DNA from: Glebionis coronaria | Lineage: Eukaryota; Streptophyta; Magnoliopsida; Asterales; Asteraceae | Assembly (NCBI GenBank): GCA_025667525.1 | Contig: CM046875.1 | Location: forward strand, 290,513,147-290,577,146 | Direction: 5' to 3' | Length of the DNA stretch: 64,000 nucleotides | Shown here: positions 33,608 to 46,110 of the stretch, piece after piece | Numbering within the stretch: position 1 is the stretch's first letter | Layout of the letters: every line of letters begins with the position of its first letter | Program-made: the position numbers and the translations under genes | Notes under the pieces: model-generated | The model's input: only the letters and a program-made list of their open reading frames with translations | The model's database searches: none | What the model was told of the DNA's origin: nothing

Positions 33608-36600
33608 TGATGAGACTGCTTTTATACATGGTCTTATCGTCCAAATCAGGCTTAAAATGCATAAAATATCATTAAAACTACCAAATATATCCTCGTGTTT
33701 GTTACTTGTGTATTTTTAGGTACGGATATTGAGGAAATGGCAAAAGATCACAAGAATCATTCAAAAACGAACACGGGAAACGAAGCCGCACAATGAACCG
33801 GGCCCAAGTTTGGATTTTACAAAACTGCCCTTGAAGTTTTGAAGATTGGCAACTTTAGTCCCTCAACTTTTGAAGATTTACACTTTATACCCCTCAAATA
33901 TTCAAAACTATGAATAGGGTCCCTAAAGTTTGAAGACTATACAAGTTCAGTCCTTGAAGAATCCAAGAAGTACAAAAGAAACCCTTGGAAAAGTTTTTAA
34001 AGTAATTGTGCCATTTTTGACAAGATGGCAAAAGTTGTTAAAGGGAATTTAGGCGTTGTTGGTTGTTTAATGCAACATGAAATAAGTGTGGAACATGGGG
34101 GACTAATATTGCCAGACACTAGAACCTATCCTAACCAATCAACCCTACACATCATCACCACCAACCAATCACACGCCACCCTCACTCCATGTCACCTTCC
34201 ACCTACATTTTTTAAATCAGATTAAATTAATCTGATTACTTTTGGTGGTAAACACAAAGTTTAAAAAGATTAATCCCTTTTTCAGATTAAACTTTCCCTA
34301 ATCCTAGATAAACCCTAAATTTTCCCCAGCCTTAATCACCCTCAATTCAAAGGGGTTTTTCCCCAAATCCTCCAGAATACTAATTAATCTCATCCTAATC
34401 ATTTCCCAACCCCAAAAACCTTCACCACTTTACCCATGTGAGCAGTAGGGACCTCCCCTGCTGCGTCACTTTCATTCCCAAACCTCAAAGACGACAAGAT
34501 GAAGGGTTAAGATGCAACTACTTGTCCCCCACTCCAAATAAACGTCCAAGATCATATTTGCAAGCTGTAACATCAACATCTTCACATGGCAATGTCTTTG
34601 ACGAATTTCAAACCCCAAAGACCAAGGGCATTTAGGGGAAATCAGCTGTTAGGGTTTTCACATTGTATTGTTTTCTAGATAGTTCTATCATCTAGTATAT
34701 ATAGAGTTCGACTTGTGACCCTATACTTCTTGTTCCAGTTTTTTTTGCTCAACATTTTGTAATTCCTTTTTCTAATATAAAAGTTGGTATTTATAAAGTT
34801 AAAGTAATTCCTTTTTGTGTTTTAAAAGTTTGGTATTGTGTTGGCAAAATTCTGAGTTCCAAACATTATTGGTTGAAGTAATTTTGAGTTCCTCAAAATT
34901 ATTTTAGAAGTTTCTGAAATTGGTGGATTTCTTGGTGAAATCTTGTTTCAAGTTGGATTTCCATTTTTATTTAGTGATTGTGTAAGTATTTTGAAAGGAA
35001 GATTATTTGAGAAAGTTTTTGAAAAGATTTTAAAAAAGTGTTAAAATCAGAAAAGTTTGTATTGTGCTTGTCTTTCCTTCTTTCTTAGCAGGTTTGAAAG
35101 ATTGTTGTTCAAAGATTCAGCATAGGCCCGGGCCTATAAGGAGGTGGTTTTTCAACCACTAAGGGTCCTGGATGTAGGACCCTTAAGGTAGAACGCTTTT
35201 CCCTTTTCCATTTTCAGTTTATGTTAAATATTGATATTTGTATGATTTTACATGAAATCTGGTTAAGTGTTGTTTGAAGTGTTGGATAATGCTTGTTTAG
35301 GATTGTTATGCATGTTTAGAAGGATTGTAATCAGATTGAGTGTATTTTGAAAGGATTTGCTTTGTTAAAATTTGATTTCAGATTTTAAAGGAGTGTTTGG
35401 GATAAGAGTTTGGCTAGGATTTGAGATAAAAATCTGGGTTAAAACTTGTTTGAAAATACTTCTAGGTGGGTTGATAAGTATTATATGCTTTTGTATTTTA
35501 GTTTGGTGGGTTTAAAAGCAAAGTGCATGTCAAAAACTTGGATAACATTGCAAAAATCAGTAACTGCCTTGTCTGTATGATTTTTGAGTGATTTTGCCAT
35601 CAAACTTTGCATACTGCTAGACAATAGGTCATAGAAGGATTGTGAATCACTTGTATGCTATTTGGTGTGCTTATTTTCAAGTTATGAAGGTTTGAAATCC
35701 ATTTTTGTGCATGTAGTTGTGCCTACTGTTCATCATATACCCTTTGTGGCTTAATCAGTAACTTTGTGGCTTATTTGTGAAGAATTGTGTGAAGTAATTG
35801 CTTGTTTTTTTGTGTATAATCTAACTCCTTATACTCCAAAGAGTATAAGGGTGCCTTTTTGTCCAAAATAAGCTATCAAATAAGCTTTTCTAAGCTTATT
35901 GGTCTCCTGACCAAATTATTGCACTAGCAGTGGGAAGAAAGTTTCCCCTGCTATCTCACAAGTTCGCCCTGCTACACAACAAGACAAAAATCAACCACAT
36001 GTCACTTTCAGAAACATTGTATTTTTGTCTTTAGTGCCCAAATTTTGGAAGTAGGACTTGATTTTTGTTTCTAAATTTTTCTCATTTTATTTTTGATTTT
36101 TCTGATTAATTAGATTTTTAGTTACTGTTCATTTTATATTTTTTAGATTAATTAGCATTTTTAATTAACTTTTATATTTCTGTTTTTGGCATTTAGTGCC
36201 AAAAATATTTCTTTTTCAGTTTAATCAATTTTCTTGGACTTAGAATATTATTTTAAGATTTTTGGTTGAAAGAGATTTTACTGTTCATCTTTTTATTAAT
36301 TTTTTAGAATTAATTTAAATTAATTAGGGTTTTAATTAAACTAGTTTTGTCATTTAGTGAAAAATTTAATATTTTTCAATCTTTTTCATTTTTCTACTGT
36401 TCATTAGAGTTATTTAGGATTTTTAAAATTGGTAGATTATTTTTAGCATTATTTTATTATTTTTTATAATTATTTTAGTTTTAAAATAGTTTTTAGTAAT
36501 TTAAAAATTGAAAAATAGTTTTTAAAAATTAGGAAAAATACTTTTTAGTTTTTAGATAATATAAGTAAGTTATTTGTTCAATAAAATCATATTTTGGACA

Positions 36601-37020
36601 TTTTGATTAATTATATTTAATTTTAGGGCTTTAATTAGCATTTAAAATTGAATATTTAATTAATAAAAGGTTTTAAAATATTTTTATTGGATTTTATTTC
36701 TTATTTACATTATTTTGGACTTGTTTTAGTAATTAATTAATTTTTAGGTTTTAATTTTTAATTTTGTAGTTTTTTTACGGTTTTACGTGAAAGCGTTTTC
36801 GTCTTAGTTTAATCCGTCTTCGTAACCGTATTTTCTTTCTTTCTCATTTCTTTTCTTGTTAATAAAATCACAAACAAAATCAATTCATTACACAACACAC
36901 TTGCCTCCTCGAGAACGAACTCATTTCATTGGGTCATAACTTGTGGTTTTCCTAAACCACTCGTTAATACTTACCCTAATTTACCTTCCTTTTCCTAAAG
37001 GGGTAAAAATACAACTATCA
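33608..37020 (+). repeat. E3 3' LTR
   Basis: Nearly identical partner of 24314-27724, starting TGATGAGACTGC and ending CAACTATCA. It is followed at once by the target duplication ATTAC. Confidence 0.9.
34696..34703 (+). promoter_or_regulatory. Putative TATA box, E3 3' LTR
   Basis: TATATATA at the same LTR position as 25401. Confidence 0.45.
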
Positions 37021-37025
37021 ATTAC
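37021..37025 (+). repeat. Target-site duplication of E3, right copy
   Basis: ATTAC, identical to 24309-24313. Confidence 0.85.
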
Positions 37026-38228
37026 ACAGTAAGTATAATAATACATGAAATACCAGAAATACTTAATCAGAGTAAACAGAATATAAGATAAACACAGTTT
37101 AAGGCTTAAAACAGTAAAACATGATAAGAACATATAAAATAAGCTAAGACATGACTTAAAATCAGTTACGTATTAGTAAGCAGATACTTATTCATGTATG
37201 TATTTATGTAGCATTAGTGATACGGAAGTAGGATTCCTCTCAGTTCGTCTTCTTCGTTCACTGGACATAAGGTACGGATTCCCGTCCTTTCAATGTGGAC
37301 ATTCTTTCCTTATTAGGATTCCCTGTATGCAGCCAACTGTTTTCCCAATATTTGTTTTATATGTTTTTGAATTGCTTATGTTTAATTAGAATACCTATAG
37401 CCATATACATGCATGACCACTTTCACCTAGTTATGGAGGTACCATAACTATAACATTAGAGGCACTGATGTTATGACTTCACCGCGGCGGAGTGATTGCT
37501 CGTGGCGTCCCTTCAGCTTTTGGCCATTTATATTATATTTATCATGTGGGGCGTATGGGTGCATCCTAGTTACATGTTTTCAGTCAGGATTTCATGGTGA
37601 ATGTGGTGTGTGCCTTGCATCCTTCTCAAGGAGCTGATCCCTCCTACCCAAACCAGAATATTAAATTAGAGGCAGCCCCTCTAATTTGCATGATGAGGTC
37701 ACCCCTCCAAGTATTCATGCACGGTGGATTTTCATGACCTATATTGGCTAATGGTAAAATATGTTAAACAGTTTTTACAAGATAAACATAAGGCTTTTCA
37801 AACTATAAAACCAGTTTTACAAAGACTTAACCGGGTTATCCAGGACTTAGTTCTTCCGCTGTTTCATGCTGTTATGCTTATATTATTCATGCTATACTTG
37901 TATATCCGTGCATTGAGCGTTATGCTCAGCCGTTTTTCCTTTCATGTTCCCAAAACGGCCGGTACCCAGGACTCGAGCATTTGGAGGACTTGCATAGGAT
38001 GGAAGATGCCATAGACTTCTTTTCTTTTTTGCCTTCATATACTTATGATTGTTTAGTGTTTCATTCATTTCTTTTGCTTTATTTTGTTTTGAGCTTATGT
38101 TTGGGAACCGATGTTTGATTCCTGTTTACCCTATGGTCATGTAATGTTTTAGACATTTATCCTTGTATGCTTTGATGACACGCCATAATTACGCGTGACA
38201 TTCCATTATCAAAATGAGGTGTTAAAAT
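37026..38228 (+). repeat. E4 5' LTR, second part
   Basis: This resumes the E4 LTR after E3. From 37122 it matches 44048-44629 of the 3' LTR almost base for base. About 95 bases (37026-37120) are missing from the 3' LTR, where the minisatellite joins directly to ATGATAAGAACAT. The LTR end lies just before the primer site; the exact last base is unclear because the expected CA is mutated. Confidence 0.75.
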
Positions 38229-38230
38229 TA

Positions 38231-38242
38231 TGGTATCAGAGC
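38231..38242 (+). promoter_or_regulatory. E4 primer-binding site (initiator Met tRNA)
   Basis: TGGTATCAGAGC is the standard Met-tRNA primer site of plant Ty3 and copia elements. Confidence 0.85.
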
Positions 38243-40569
38243 CTGGTTTCGACCTGTAGGCTCTAAAACTCGACCTGTGACTAGTGGTTAGTCACCAGGA
38301 GCTTCCTAAGCCAACGTTTGTTATTCCACGTATTGATGTTTTCAGCGCATTGTTGTTTTAACCATGATGTTTTTAGCACCTTGAGGTTTTAACCTTGATG
38401 TTTTCATCGATATTGTTGTACTAATATGGATGGACAACCGCCATTCATATTTAGTTATGTGTCATTGTTTCATGTATGACGTTCCTCGTGAACTGTGACT
38501 ATGTGGACTGAACCCCAATAGTTCATAATTAGTCACGTAAAAAATTTTTCTGATAAGTTTTGACAGATGAGTTTCAATTCATTTATTTTTCATGTATCAT
38601 TGTTGCAGGGATTATGACTAAGTAATGGTTGGTACAGGACTGGCCCTATTTAGTCGCATGTGCTTTTATCGAAACTTTTAACTTCGGGACCGACCCATAG
38701 GCGTCCCCTCGCCATGTCTTTTGGTTTGGGACCGACCCATAGGCGTCCCCTCGCACATATAAAGGTTATTATAAACTACATTACGCATTCATGCATTGTT
38801 TTTCATGCATAAAATTTTTCTCATGATTTACTGGCATATTTTTTGATTTTTTTCATGTCCCCTCATAAGTTAATATGTTTTTATGTCAAGTATGTTTTCA
38901 TACTGTCATGGTTAACTCCAGTTTCGTGCTGATTATGTTATACACTCCTTCATGATAGATGGTTTCATGTTTCTTCATGATAATTCCGTCTTCATGTTGA
39001 TTACGTTTTACGCCTCTTTTGTTATTTATGCTTTCATGTAAGACATAGTTGGATTTCATTGAATTCTGCTTTCATGATAGTCATGGTTGGTTTTCATTGA
39101 TCATGCTGTCAGGCAAATCATCGTTGAATTTTGTTTAACCACACTTTAACGTTTCTCGATACAACCAGAATGATGTCTATGCTAATACTGCCAGGTTATC
39201 ATGATGGTTTTCATAACCGTTTAACCGATATACTTTACTTAAATCATGACAAATGATCGACCCCAATACCGATAATTTCATGTGCATTCCATGTCACTCC
39301 ATGTACCGTATTCCATGTGTATTACACGTACCTAAATCCATGTGTTAAAACTTGCAATACTTCACGAGTATTCGCTAGTCGATTCTGAATTATCTCAGGC
39401 GTATTTTCAATTGCTGATATTCTACAAGATTCCTGATGCCGCTCATAACTGGGAGATGTTACTAAAGGTTGATGCTGCTGACGTTCGTAGACGCTACGAG
39501 ATGCGGATGTTGTTCACAACCTGGAGATCCTACAAGACGAAGACAAAGGCGTCAGAGCAAAGCAATCGGACGAGAAGATGCTTCACCATCAGACGATTTC
39601 CATCAATCATTGTCCCTAATTCTTAGTTACATGTCACACGTCATTCGGCTGTAATTTCAGCCATATGAGTGCAAACCGGTACTAGCCAGTCACTCAACTG
39701 AATAGTTACATGAATCACGGTCATGAGAATGACCGTCATGGAACTGACAGACAAGACGATTGTAACCACTACTATGACAGAACTATCCTAGAAATCGCAA
39801 CCGAGGCTCCGACCGCGGACGTGATCAGACATACAAAGGATCAGTAGTCCAACCGATCCGCCAAGTCTGGCATAATAACCTAATATTGTAGTTCTATTGA
39901 ATTACTTTCTGAAGGCACATGTCAAGACATCAGTCAAGACACATGTCTCACGTATACTTTCTGAAGACACATGTCAAAACCAGTCAAGACATATGTCATT
40001 CTTATAGTTCCAAGAAACGAGTCAAGACACATGACTCACGTCCAACTATGGAACATTTCTAAGAAATTCAGGGTACCCTCCAAGGGTATATCCATTTTGT
40101 TGTGCCATGTGTTAATCAGGCCACAAGAATTTCAATACCATTACCGGCGCATCAGTGAGAACTGTCACGTTGCCGATGTCTCTTTCATTTGTTTCACCAT
40201 ATTTCATATATTCATGACCATGAAGGACGCCTTTCATATTCCCACGTATACGAAGATTTTCCTTCAGCTTAATGATGAGATCCAAGCTGCTAACGCATTT
40301 CCTCGGACAGTCACGAGATGAATTTTATCCTAATTATGTACTATGGACAGTACACCATGCTACGATTTATAATTATGTACAATAATGTTCAGGCTCCTGA
40401 ATACATTCAGCTTGATTTTCCATCGGGAAAATCTGTACAAATTATCTATGCTTACAAGCATGTGCGTTGTTAGCCATGGTCGCTATAATTTTCTAGCTGT
40501 CAGTAAGACACGACCACTTAAGTCTTTTACGCATAGCCAGTTGATTTATTCCAAAATCTTCCTATACAT
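38243..40569 (+). other. E4 leader and decayed gag/protease region
   Basis: No frame longer than about 95 codons remains. The stretch at 38790-39320 is dominated by repeated TTTCATG words. Around 39480-39600 a frame with TRRRQRRQSK resembles the basic region after gag cores, but it is too damaged to name. At 39900-40040 words like GTCAAGACACATG recur several times. By position this should hold gag and protease; I cannot identify their motifs. Confidence 0.45.
38686..38754 (+). repeat. Duplicated 27-bp hairpin sequence in E4 leader
   Basis: Identical 27-base units lie at 38686-38712 and 38728-38754, period 42. Each can fold GGGAC against GTCCC. They sit 0.45 kb after the primer site. Confidence 0.65.
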
Positions 40570-41030
40570 TCCAGAAGAACCTACAAGGAGAAGGATGGTA
40601 CCATGAGATTATGTGTCGACTACCGTCGATTTAAACAAATCACCATTCATGACCGTTATTCTCCTCCATGTATTGACAACATGTCCAATTGACCTTATAG
40701 TGTTAATCATTTTTCCAAGATCGGATTCATGATCATGCTGCCAATAGTAACGGGCGAAAAAGCAGGACATGTCCATGACTGCTATTCGTGCACGACTCGG
40801 TCATGCTAGATTTATGATTTTGAATTAGTATCATCAATGCTCAAACAACATTATAAGTACGAGTTTCCATGAACTCATAAGCAAATTCATCAGTGTTTTC
40901 ATTGAGGATGACCTGATTTCCTCTAAGCCTAGAAAAGAACAAGAAGACCGTATCTGCACTATGGTTCAAATCCTATGACAAGCGAAATTTCACCCAGGAA
41001 ATTTCCAATATCAATTCTGGTTGATTACAG
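40570..41030 (+). pseudogene. pol: E4 reverse transcriptase remnant
   Basis: Broken pieces of a chromovirus RT are readable. KDGTMRLCVDYRRF and the following ITIHDRYSPPCIDN match the KKDGSMRMCIDYREL / KNRYPLPRIDDL blocks of the family. Then comes a stop, HFSKIGF, and about 200 bases later VFIEDDLISSK, matching the catalytic [11 protein letters not shown] block with a damaged first Asp position. Many stops and small indels are present. The RT once copied element RNA into DNA; no function is possible now. Confidence 0.75.
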
Positions 41031-41239
41031 TGACACACTAAATCACATGGAATTGCATGGTTAATCTTACCATGACTCAGCTTATGCGTAAAGGAGGGAA
41101 CCCTACATTACATTAGGTGTTCTAAAAAATCCTACGCTAAGAGAAGTTTGGTTTCATAGACTCATAGTTTCGTAAACTCCTATGTAGCAAGTTCGATGAA
41201 GCAAGATACAGTTACATTCATATCTTCATACCTGTCATA

Positions 41240-42200
41240 CAAACAGGCTAAGATACGACACCAACAGACTGGGATGTTTTCATCATCTGAAATTGTGAAT
41301 TGAAATGGGACAAGATCTCCATGGATTTTGGTCACCAGTTAAACGCAAATTCAGAAGAAGCATGATGCTATCTGGGTTATTGCAAACAGATTGATCAAGT
41401 CTATAGAATCCTTACATCCGCAAGGCTTTCAGAACCAACAGATTGATCGGATATGTTCCAGCCAAGGCTCATCCGATCACTTGGCAATTCCTCGATTATC
41501 GGGTCAGACAAATATTCATACTTGTGCTCCTTATTTACTTCACGTCCTTGTTCTAATTTCACGACTTGCTTTCGCGCTCACGTTCATGACACTATTCATG
41601 TTCATGATGGCATTTTAGCTTATGATTTTATGTTCATTTTCTCATTTTGGGAAGTTTTGCAAGAACTTGAGAGACCAGACCCAAGTTTAGTACAACTCCC
41701 TATCCTCGGATAAACGTTTCTCGTCATATTCTATGTCTCACCTTGTAGCGTTTGGCGTTACCGCCATTATATTCTATGTTCACGATATGTTTCACATGTC
41801 ATGTTCATTCCACATTCCTCATATCATGATCAAGATATGTTACACGTATCATGGATCACAATATGTTTTCTCATAATACACTCAAAAAATTTTCCACGTA
41901 TCACGTTCAAAATTTTTCACGTGTCACGTTCAAAATTTTTCACGTACTACGTTTCCTTATGTCTCGCGCATCGTTGCTAATTAACAGTTAAGTTAGAGTG
42001 TTTTGCACGATAACGTTTCAATTCCCTTACACGTTAATTCTTATTCCTTCGATCAAATTTAGGGGATCTACCTTACGTTGATAACCAAGAACTTCTTCGT
42101 ATTTCAATTCAAGGTCAGGAGGACCAAGATTTATCATTCGCGTCAAGATCTTGTGGAGGAACCGTTCCAAGAGGGAAGCCACTTGGAAACGGACAAGTTC
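41240..42200 (+). pseudogene. pol: E4 integrase and chromodomain remnants
   Basis: Near 41300 the frame reads KWDKISMDFG and, shifted, CYLGYC, matching the WDxISMDFVTGLP / AIWVIVDRLTKS integrase core of chromoviruses. Its first catalytic Asp is the one in MDF. Downstream, 42139-42192 reads VKILWRNRSKREATW, matching the VKVLWRNHxxEEATWE end of plant chromodomains, which guide insertion into heterochromatin. The stretch between is unreadable as protein. The element ends about 0.2 kb later at the polypurine tract. Confidence 0.7.
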
Positions 42201-42414
42201 ATCCGAACTTCTTATGTGTTTTTCTCTTATCAATTAGATATGTCCTTTCAGTCACGTCACGTTCCATATCCTTTCAAGACATGTCACGTTCCGTGTTCCT
42301 TCTGCCAGCTCACCTGCATGTTCATTTATCTTACATACCCTCTCAGTTTGATTCGGGTATGTTCTTCTTTTCCAGTATACGTTATCTATAATTCGGGGAC
42401 GAATTATTCTTTTT

Positions 42415-42426
42415 AGGGGGAAGAGT
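42415..42426 (+). promoter_or_regulatory. E4 polypurine tract
   Basis: AGGGGGAAGAGT directly precedes the LTR start TGTAAAACC. The preceding GAATTATTC region is typical for plant chromoviruses. Confidence 0.75.
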
Positions 42427-44629
42427 TGTAAAACCTGCATGCTTTTACCATGAGTAGTACCCTTAAGATCGTACGTACTAGATTAAAACTTTCCTATTAT
42501 AGCATGATTACGATTACGTGTTAGGATTTTACGTATTACGTACGTGTTAGAACACGATAAGTATTTACTACGCACGAACACGCAATAATTATTTGACAAT
42601 AATTACTCACGAACATGCGATCATGAAATCATGAACGTAATTAAATCACGAACTATTATTAATTACAAATATATATTTATTACGTACATGAATAAATATA
42701 TTAAGTCACAATCGATAACTAATTAAAACACGTAAATTACGAACACAAGAACACACGAGAACACACTATAATATTTAGACTCCGGAAATGTATGGGTTAC
42801 CCCATGTGGGCCCCATACCACAAAATTAGGGAGGGAAGATGGGCTTAGCCCATCAATTTTTACTAAAACAAGGAATTAGGAAAGATTTTGGTCATTTTTC
42901 ACTTTACAAGAAAACATCAAAAACCCTAAAAATATTTTCTCCTCTTCCTTCTTTTTCTTTTTTTGCCGCCTCCCATAAACATACCAAGGGGGTGTTTTGT
43001 TTGATCTTTGATCTTTGTTTTGGTGCATGTGTTCGTGTTTCTTCATCCTTGGTTAGATCCACGCATTCGGTAAATTCTTTTAACCCTTTTCTTTTTGATT
43101 TGATCTATTAAATAATTAAGAACATGATGTGTTTTTTTAAAACATAATTAAAACATAGATCTAACATGAAAATGGCTTTTGGAGAAATCAAAAAAGGATG
43201 GTTTAGGGGTGTTTTGTTTTGGCCGGCGCCTAAACCGAACCCCAAGGGGGTCTCGGTTTGGCTACTCGACCACCACCGAGACCATATGGTCCCGGTTGGT
43301 TGGTGTGGGTCCCACGGCAGCAGCAAGACAAGGGGAACCCCAAAGTGGTTCGGGGTATGGTGTCGATTTCATGTCCGGTTCATGGTCCTTAGTCAAGATC
43401 CGGTTCAAGGTGTATGTTAAGATTATTATTTTTTGTAATCATATGTTAAAATTAAATTAATAAAGATGACATGATTAATTTAATAACATGACTTAGGTTA
43501 TATAAATTATTAATATCATGAAATTATTAACCTAAGTATTTTATATTTCTAGACATATAATTAATTAATTATTTAAAAACCATGGTTATAATTATTTAAT
43601 TAACATGACTTAGGTTATATTACTAATAAATAATAGTACATGTTTTAACCTAAGTATTTAACTTTATTTAATTAAAAACATTATATACTTTAATTAAATA
43701 TTTTAACCTATAGTTTATTTTAATTACATGAAATAATTAATAAACTATAAATTATATCATTATGACTTAGAAATAATCATGAAAACACTTAGGCTTATAT
43801 ACTTAGCTTATTTAACCAGCTTATATCTAATTATAGAAACTTTCTATTTTTAGAAACTTATTTAAATAAGGCAGCTAATCTATTTATGGAAACTTTTTAT
43901 TTTTAGAAACATATTTATTTCAGGCAGCTAATCTATTTATGGAAACTTATTTAATTAGGGCAGCTATTCTATTTTTGGAAACTTTCTATTTTTGGAAACT
44001 TTCTATTTTTGGAAACTTTCTATTTTTGGAAACTTTCTATTTTTGGAAACATGATAAGAACATGTAAAATAAGCTAAGACATGACATAAAATCAGTTACG
44101 TATTAGTAAGCAGATACTTATTCATGTATGTATTTATGTAGCATTAGTGATACGGAAGTAGGATTCCTCTCAGTTCGTCTTCTTCGTTCACTGGACATAA
44201 GGTACGGATTCCCGTCCTTTCAATGTGGACATTCTTTCCTTATTAGGATTCCCTGTATGCAGCCAACTGTTTTCCCAGTATTTGTTTTATATGTTTTTGA
44301 ATTGCTTATGTTTAATTAGAATACCTATAACCATATACATGCATGACCAGTTTCACCTAGTTATGGAGGTACCATAACCATAACATTAGAGGCACTGATG
44401 TTATGACTTCACCACGGCGGAGTGATTGCTCGTGGCGTCCCTTTAACTTTTGGCCATTTATATTATATTTATCATGTGGGGCGTATGGGTGCATCCTAGT
44501 TACATGTTTTCAGTCAGGATTTCATGGTGAATGTGGTGTGTGCCTTGCATCCTTCACAAGGAGCTGATCCCTCCTACCCAAACCAGAATATTAAATTAGA
44601 GGCAGCCCCTCTAATTTGCATGATGAGGT
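42427..44629 (+). repeat. E4 3' LTR, 3'-truncated
   Basis: Starts TGTAAAACCTGC and matches 22670-24300 and 37122-37699. It stops within GATGAGGTC at 44629; the last 0.5 kb of the LTR is lost and E2 LTR sequence follows directly. The 17-bp array has five units at 43969-44046. Confidence 0.8.
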
Positions 44630-45727
44630 CTACTTTGCTTATTTCTGTCTTATTGGGTTTGCTTTTTCAAAACTTCTTTTCACAGATATCTTAGGCATCT
44701 CAAAAGAAGGTTGTGTGTCTAATCTGAGCTTATAGAATTGGCTTATTGCTTTATGGGTTTATTGGCCCAATAAGGATAAGCTATTATACCAATGAGCTGT
44801 GATAATTTCAAAACCAGCTTTTGGGCCTTCAGACTTTTGTGTTTAGAATTAAATTTTGAGTCAAATAGGGCCTTTTCAGGTCATTTGGGCCTTGTTGAAC
44901 TTTTTGGGCCAAAAAGCCCATTAGATTAGACTGTTTTCATTTCAGCCCATTTGGGGTGTTTTGGTAATTTCACTTTCATTTTCTAATTATGTAGGTTAAA
45001 TTAAACTAGTTAGCATGTTTTTAGAATTTTTGGATTTTTAATATTATTTTAATATTATTTTATTATTAAATTTTAATTTTCACATATTTTGCACTTTTTA
45101 TATTTTCTTAGGTCTAATACAATAAAATAAGATTTTTAATTCTTAGATTAATTTTATCTTCATTTTTCTAATTTCTAGATTTATTTTAAGTTTTTTTATA
45201 GTTTTTAATCATTTTAAATAGCTTTAATTAGTTTAAAAATTTATAAAAATAGTTTTTATTCTTATTTATTCGTGTTAGAGGTTTACAAAGTGAAAAATCT
45301 TTATTTGGGCTTTTTAATAATTATTTTGATTTTTAGGGCTTTAATTAGCATTTAAAAATTAAAATTTAATTAATTAAAAGGTTTGAAAAAGTTTTGATCA
45401 TTTGTGAACTCCTAGTTTATTTAATATGATTTTTGGTAATTTTTGGTAATTTTTGGTAATTTTTAGAATTAATTTTTATTTTGGCACTTTTTACGGTTTT
45501 AATTTTAGTCGTCGTAGTAATAATTTTCACATATCCGTCATTCTATTTTCTCATCCCCTTCTTTCTCATATATTAATCTCAAATATCATTACATTTTAGT
45601 CACACACATATACCTCCTTGGGAAACGAACTTAATTGGGTCATTAGTGTTTGATTTTCCTAAATCATCACTTAATACTTACCGCTTATACGTCTTTTTCC
45701 TAAAAGGTCGTATTTTTACCACAATCA
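44630..45727 (+). repeat. 3' end of an Athila-type LTR, probably E2's own 3' LTR
   Basis: It matches 8200-9110 of the E2 5' LTR at roughly nine bases in ten and continues for 190 bases past the deleted end of that copy. It has the conserved CCTCCTTGGGAAACGAAC segment and the terminal ACCACAATCA. The left edge is a deletion joint with E4, and the right edge is an intact LTR terminus against copia sequence; GTGAT (45728-45732) would be the target duplication. Confidence 0.7.
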
Positions 45728-46110
45728 GTGATCGAAATAATTCTCTTCATACTTGACTCCGGATTCACGAATCACATGACAGGGAATCTCAAGCTTCTAA
45801 TTAACTTCGTGGAGAAGTTCCTAGGAACGGTCCGTTTCGGAAACGATCAATTTGCACCGATCCTAGGATATGGAGACTTGGTTCAGGGGAATATCACAAT
45901 CAAAAGGGTTTACTATGTTGAAGGGCTGAATCACAATCTTTTCTCAGTTGGTCAATTCTGTGATGCGGATTTGGAGGTTGCTTTTAGAAAGAAACGTGCT
46001 TTGTTTGTGATTATGATGGGAATGATTTACTTACCGGTTCACGGGGTACTGATCTCTACACTATTTCACTACAAGACTCCATATCTTCAACTCCAATCTG
46101 TTTCATGACT
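45728..46110 (+). pseudogene. pol: C1 protease
   Basis: The copia aspartic protease is recognisable from ILDSGFTNHMTGN (catalytic DSG followed by the H-M pair) and from YVEGLNHNLFSVGQFCD, which is the normal block joining protease to the pre-integrase domain. The frame becomes unreliable after about 46000 and ends at a stop at 46106. The first residues are E2 target-site bases rather than a natural start, since gag should precede. Confidence 0.8.

Larger units (their letters stand above)
24314..37020 (+). mobile_element. E3: complete non-autonomous Athila-type element (gag-pro only)
   Basis: A 12.7-kb element has LTRs of 3411 and 3413 bp that differ by only a few scattered changes per hundred bases at most, TG...CA ends, a 5-bp target duplication ATTAC, an Asp-type primer site and a polypurine tract. 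The internal part (5.9 kb) encodes gag, an aspartic protease and an extra C-terminal region; RT, RNase H and integrase are absent. The leader, gag, protease and 3' noncoding region are all homologous to E2. This is the layout described for TR-GAG elements, where enzymes must come from an autonomous partner. Gag in this copy has two stops and a frameshift. It sits inside the E4 5' LTR and is the youngest layer on the left side. Confidence 0.9.
22670..44629 (+). mobile_element. E4: decayed chromovirus (Ty3/gypsy), interrupted by E3
   Basis: The 5' LTR starts TGTAAAACCCGC at 22670, is split by E3 at 24313, and resumes at 37026 up to about 38228. The Met-tRNA primer site lies at 38231. Internal DNA of 4.2 kb holds heavily mutated gag, RT, integrase and chromodomain remnants. 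A polypurine tract at 42415 leads into the 3' LTR (42427), which is cut at 44629 and joined to the E2 LTR end. Long LTRs, a Met primer and a chromodomain suggest the Tekay clade, which I infer rather than show. The LTRs match well to the eye despite the decayed coding region. Confidence 0.8.
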
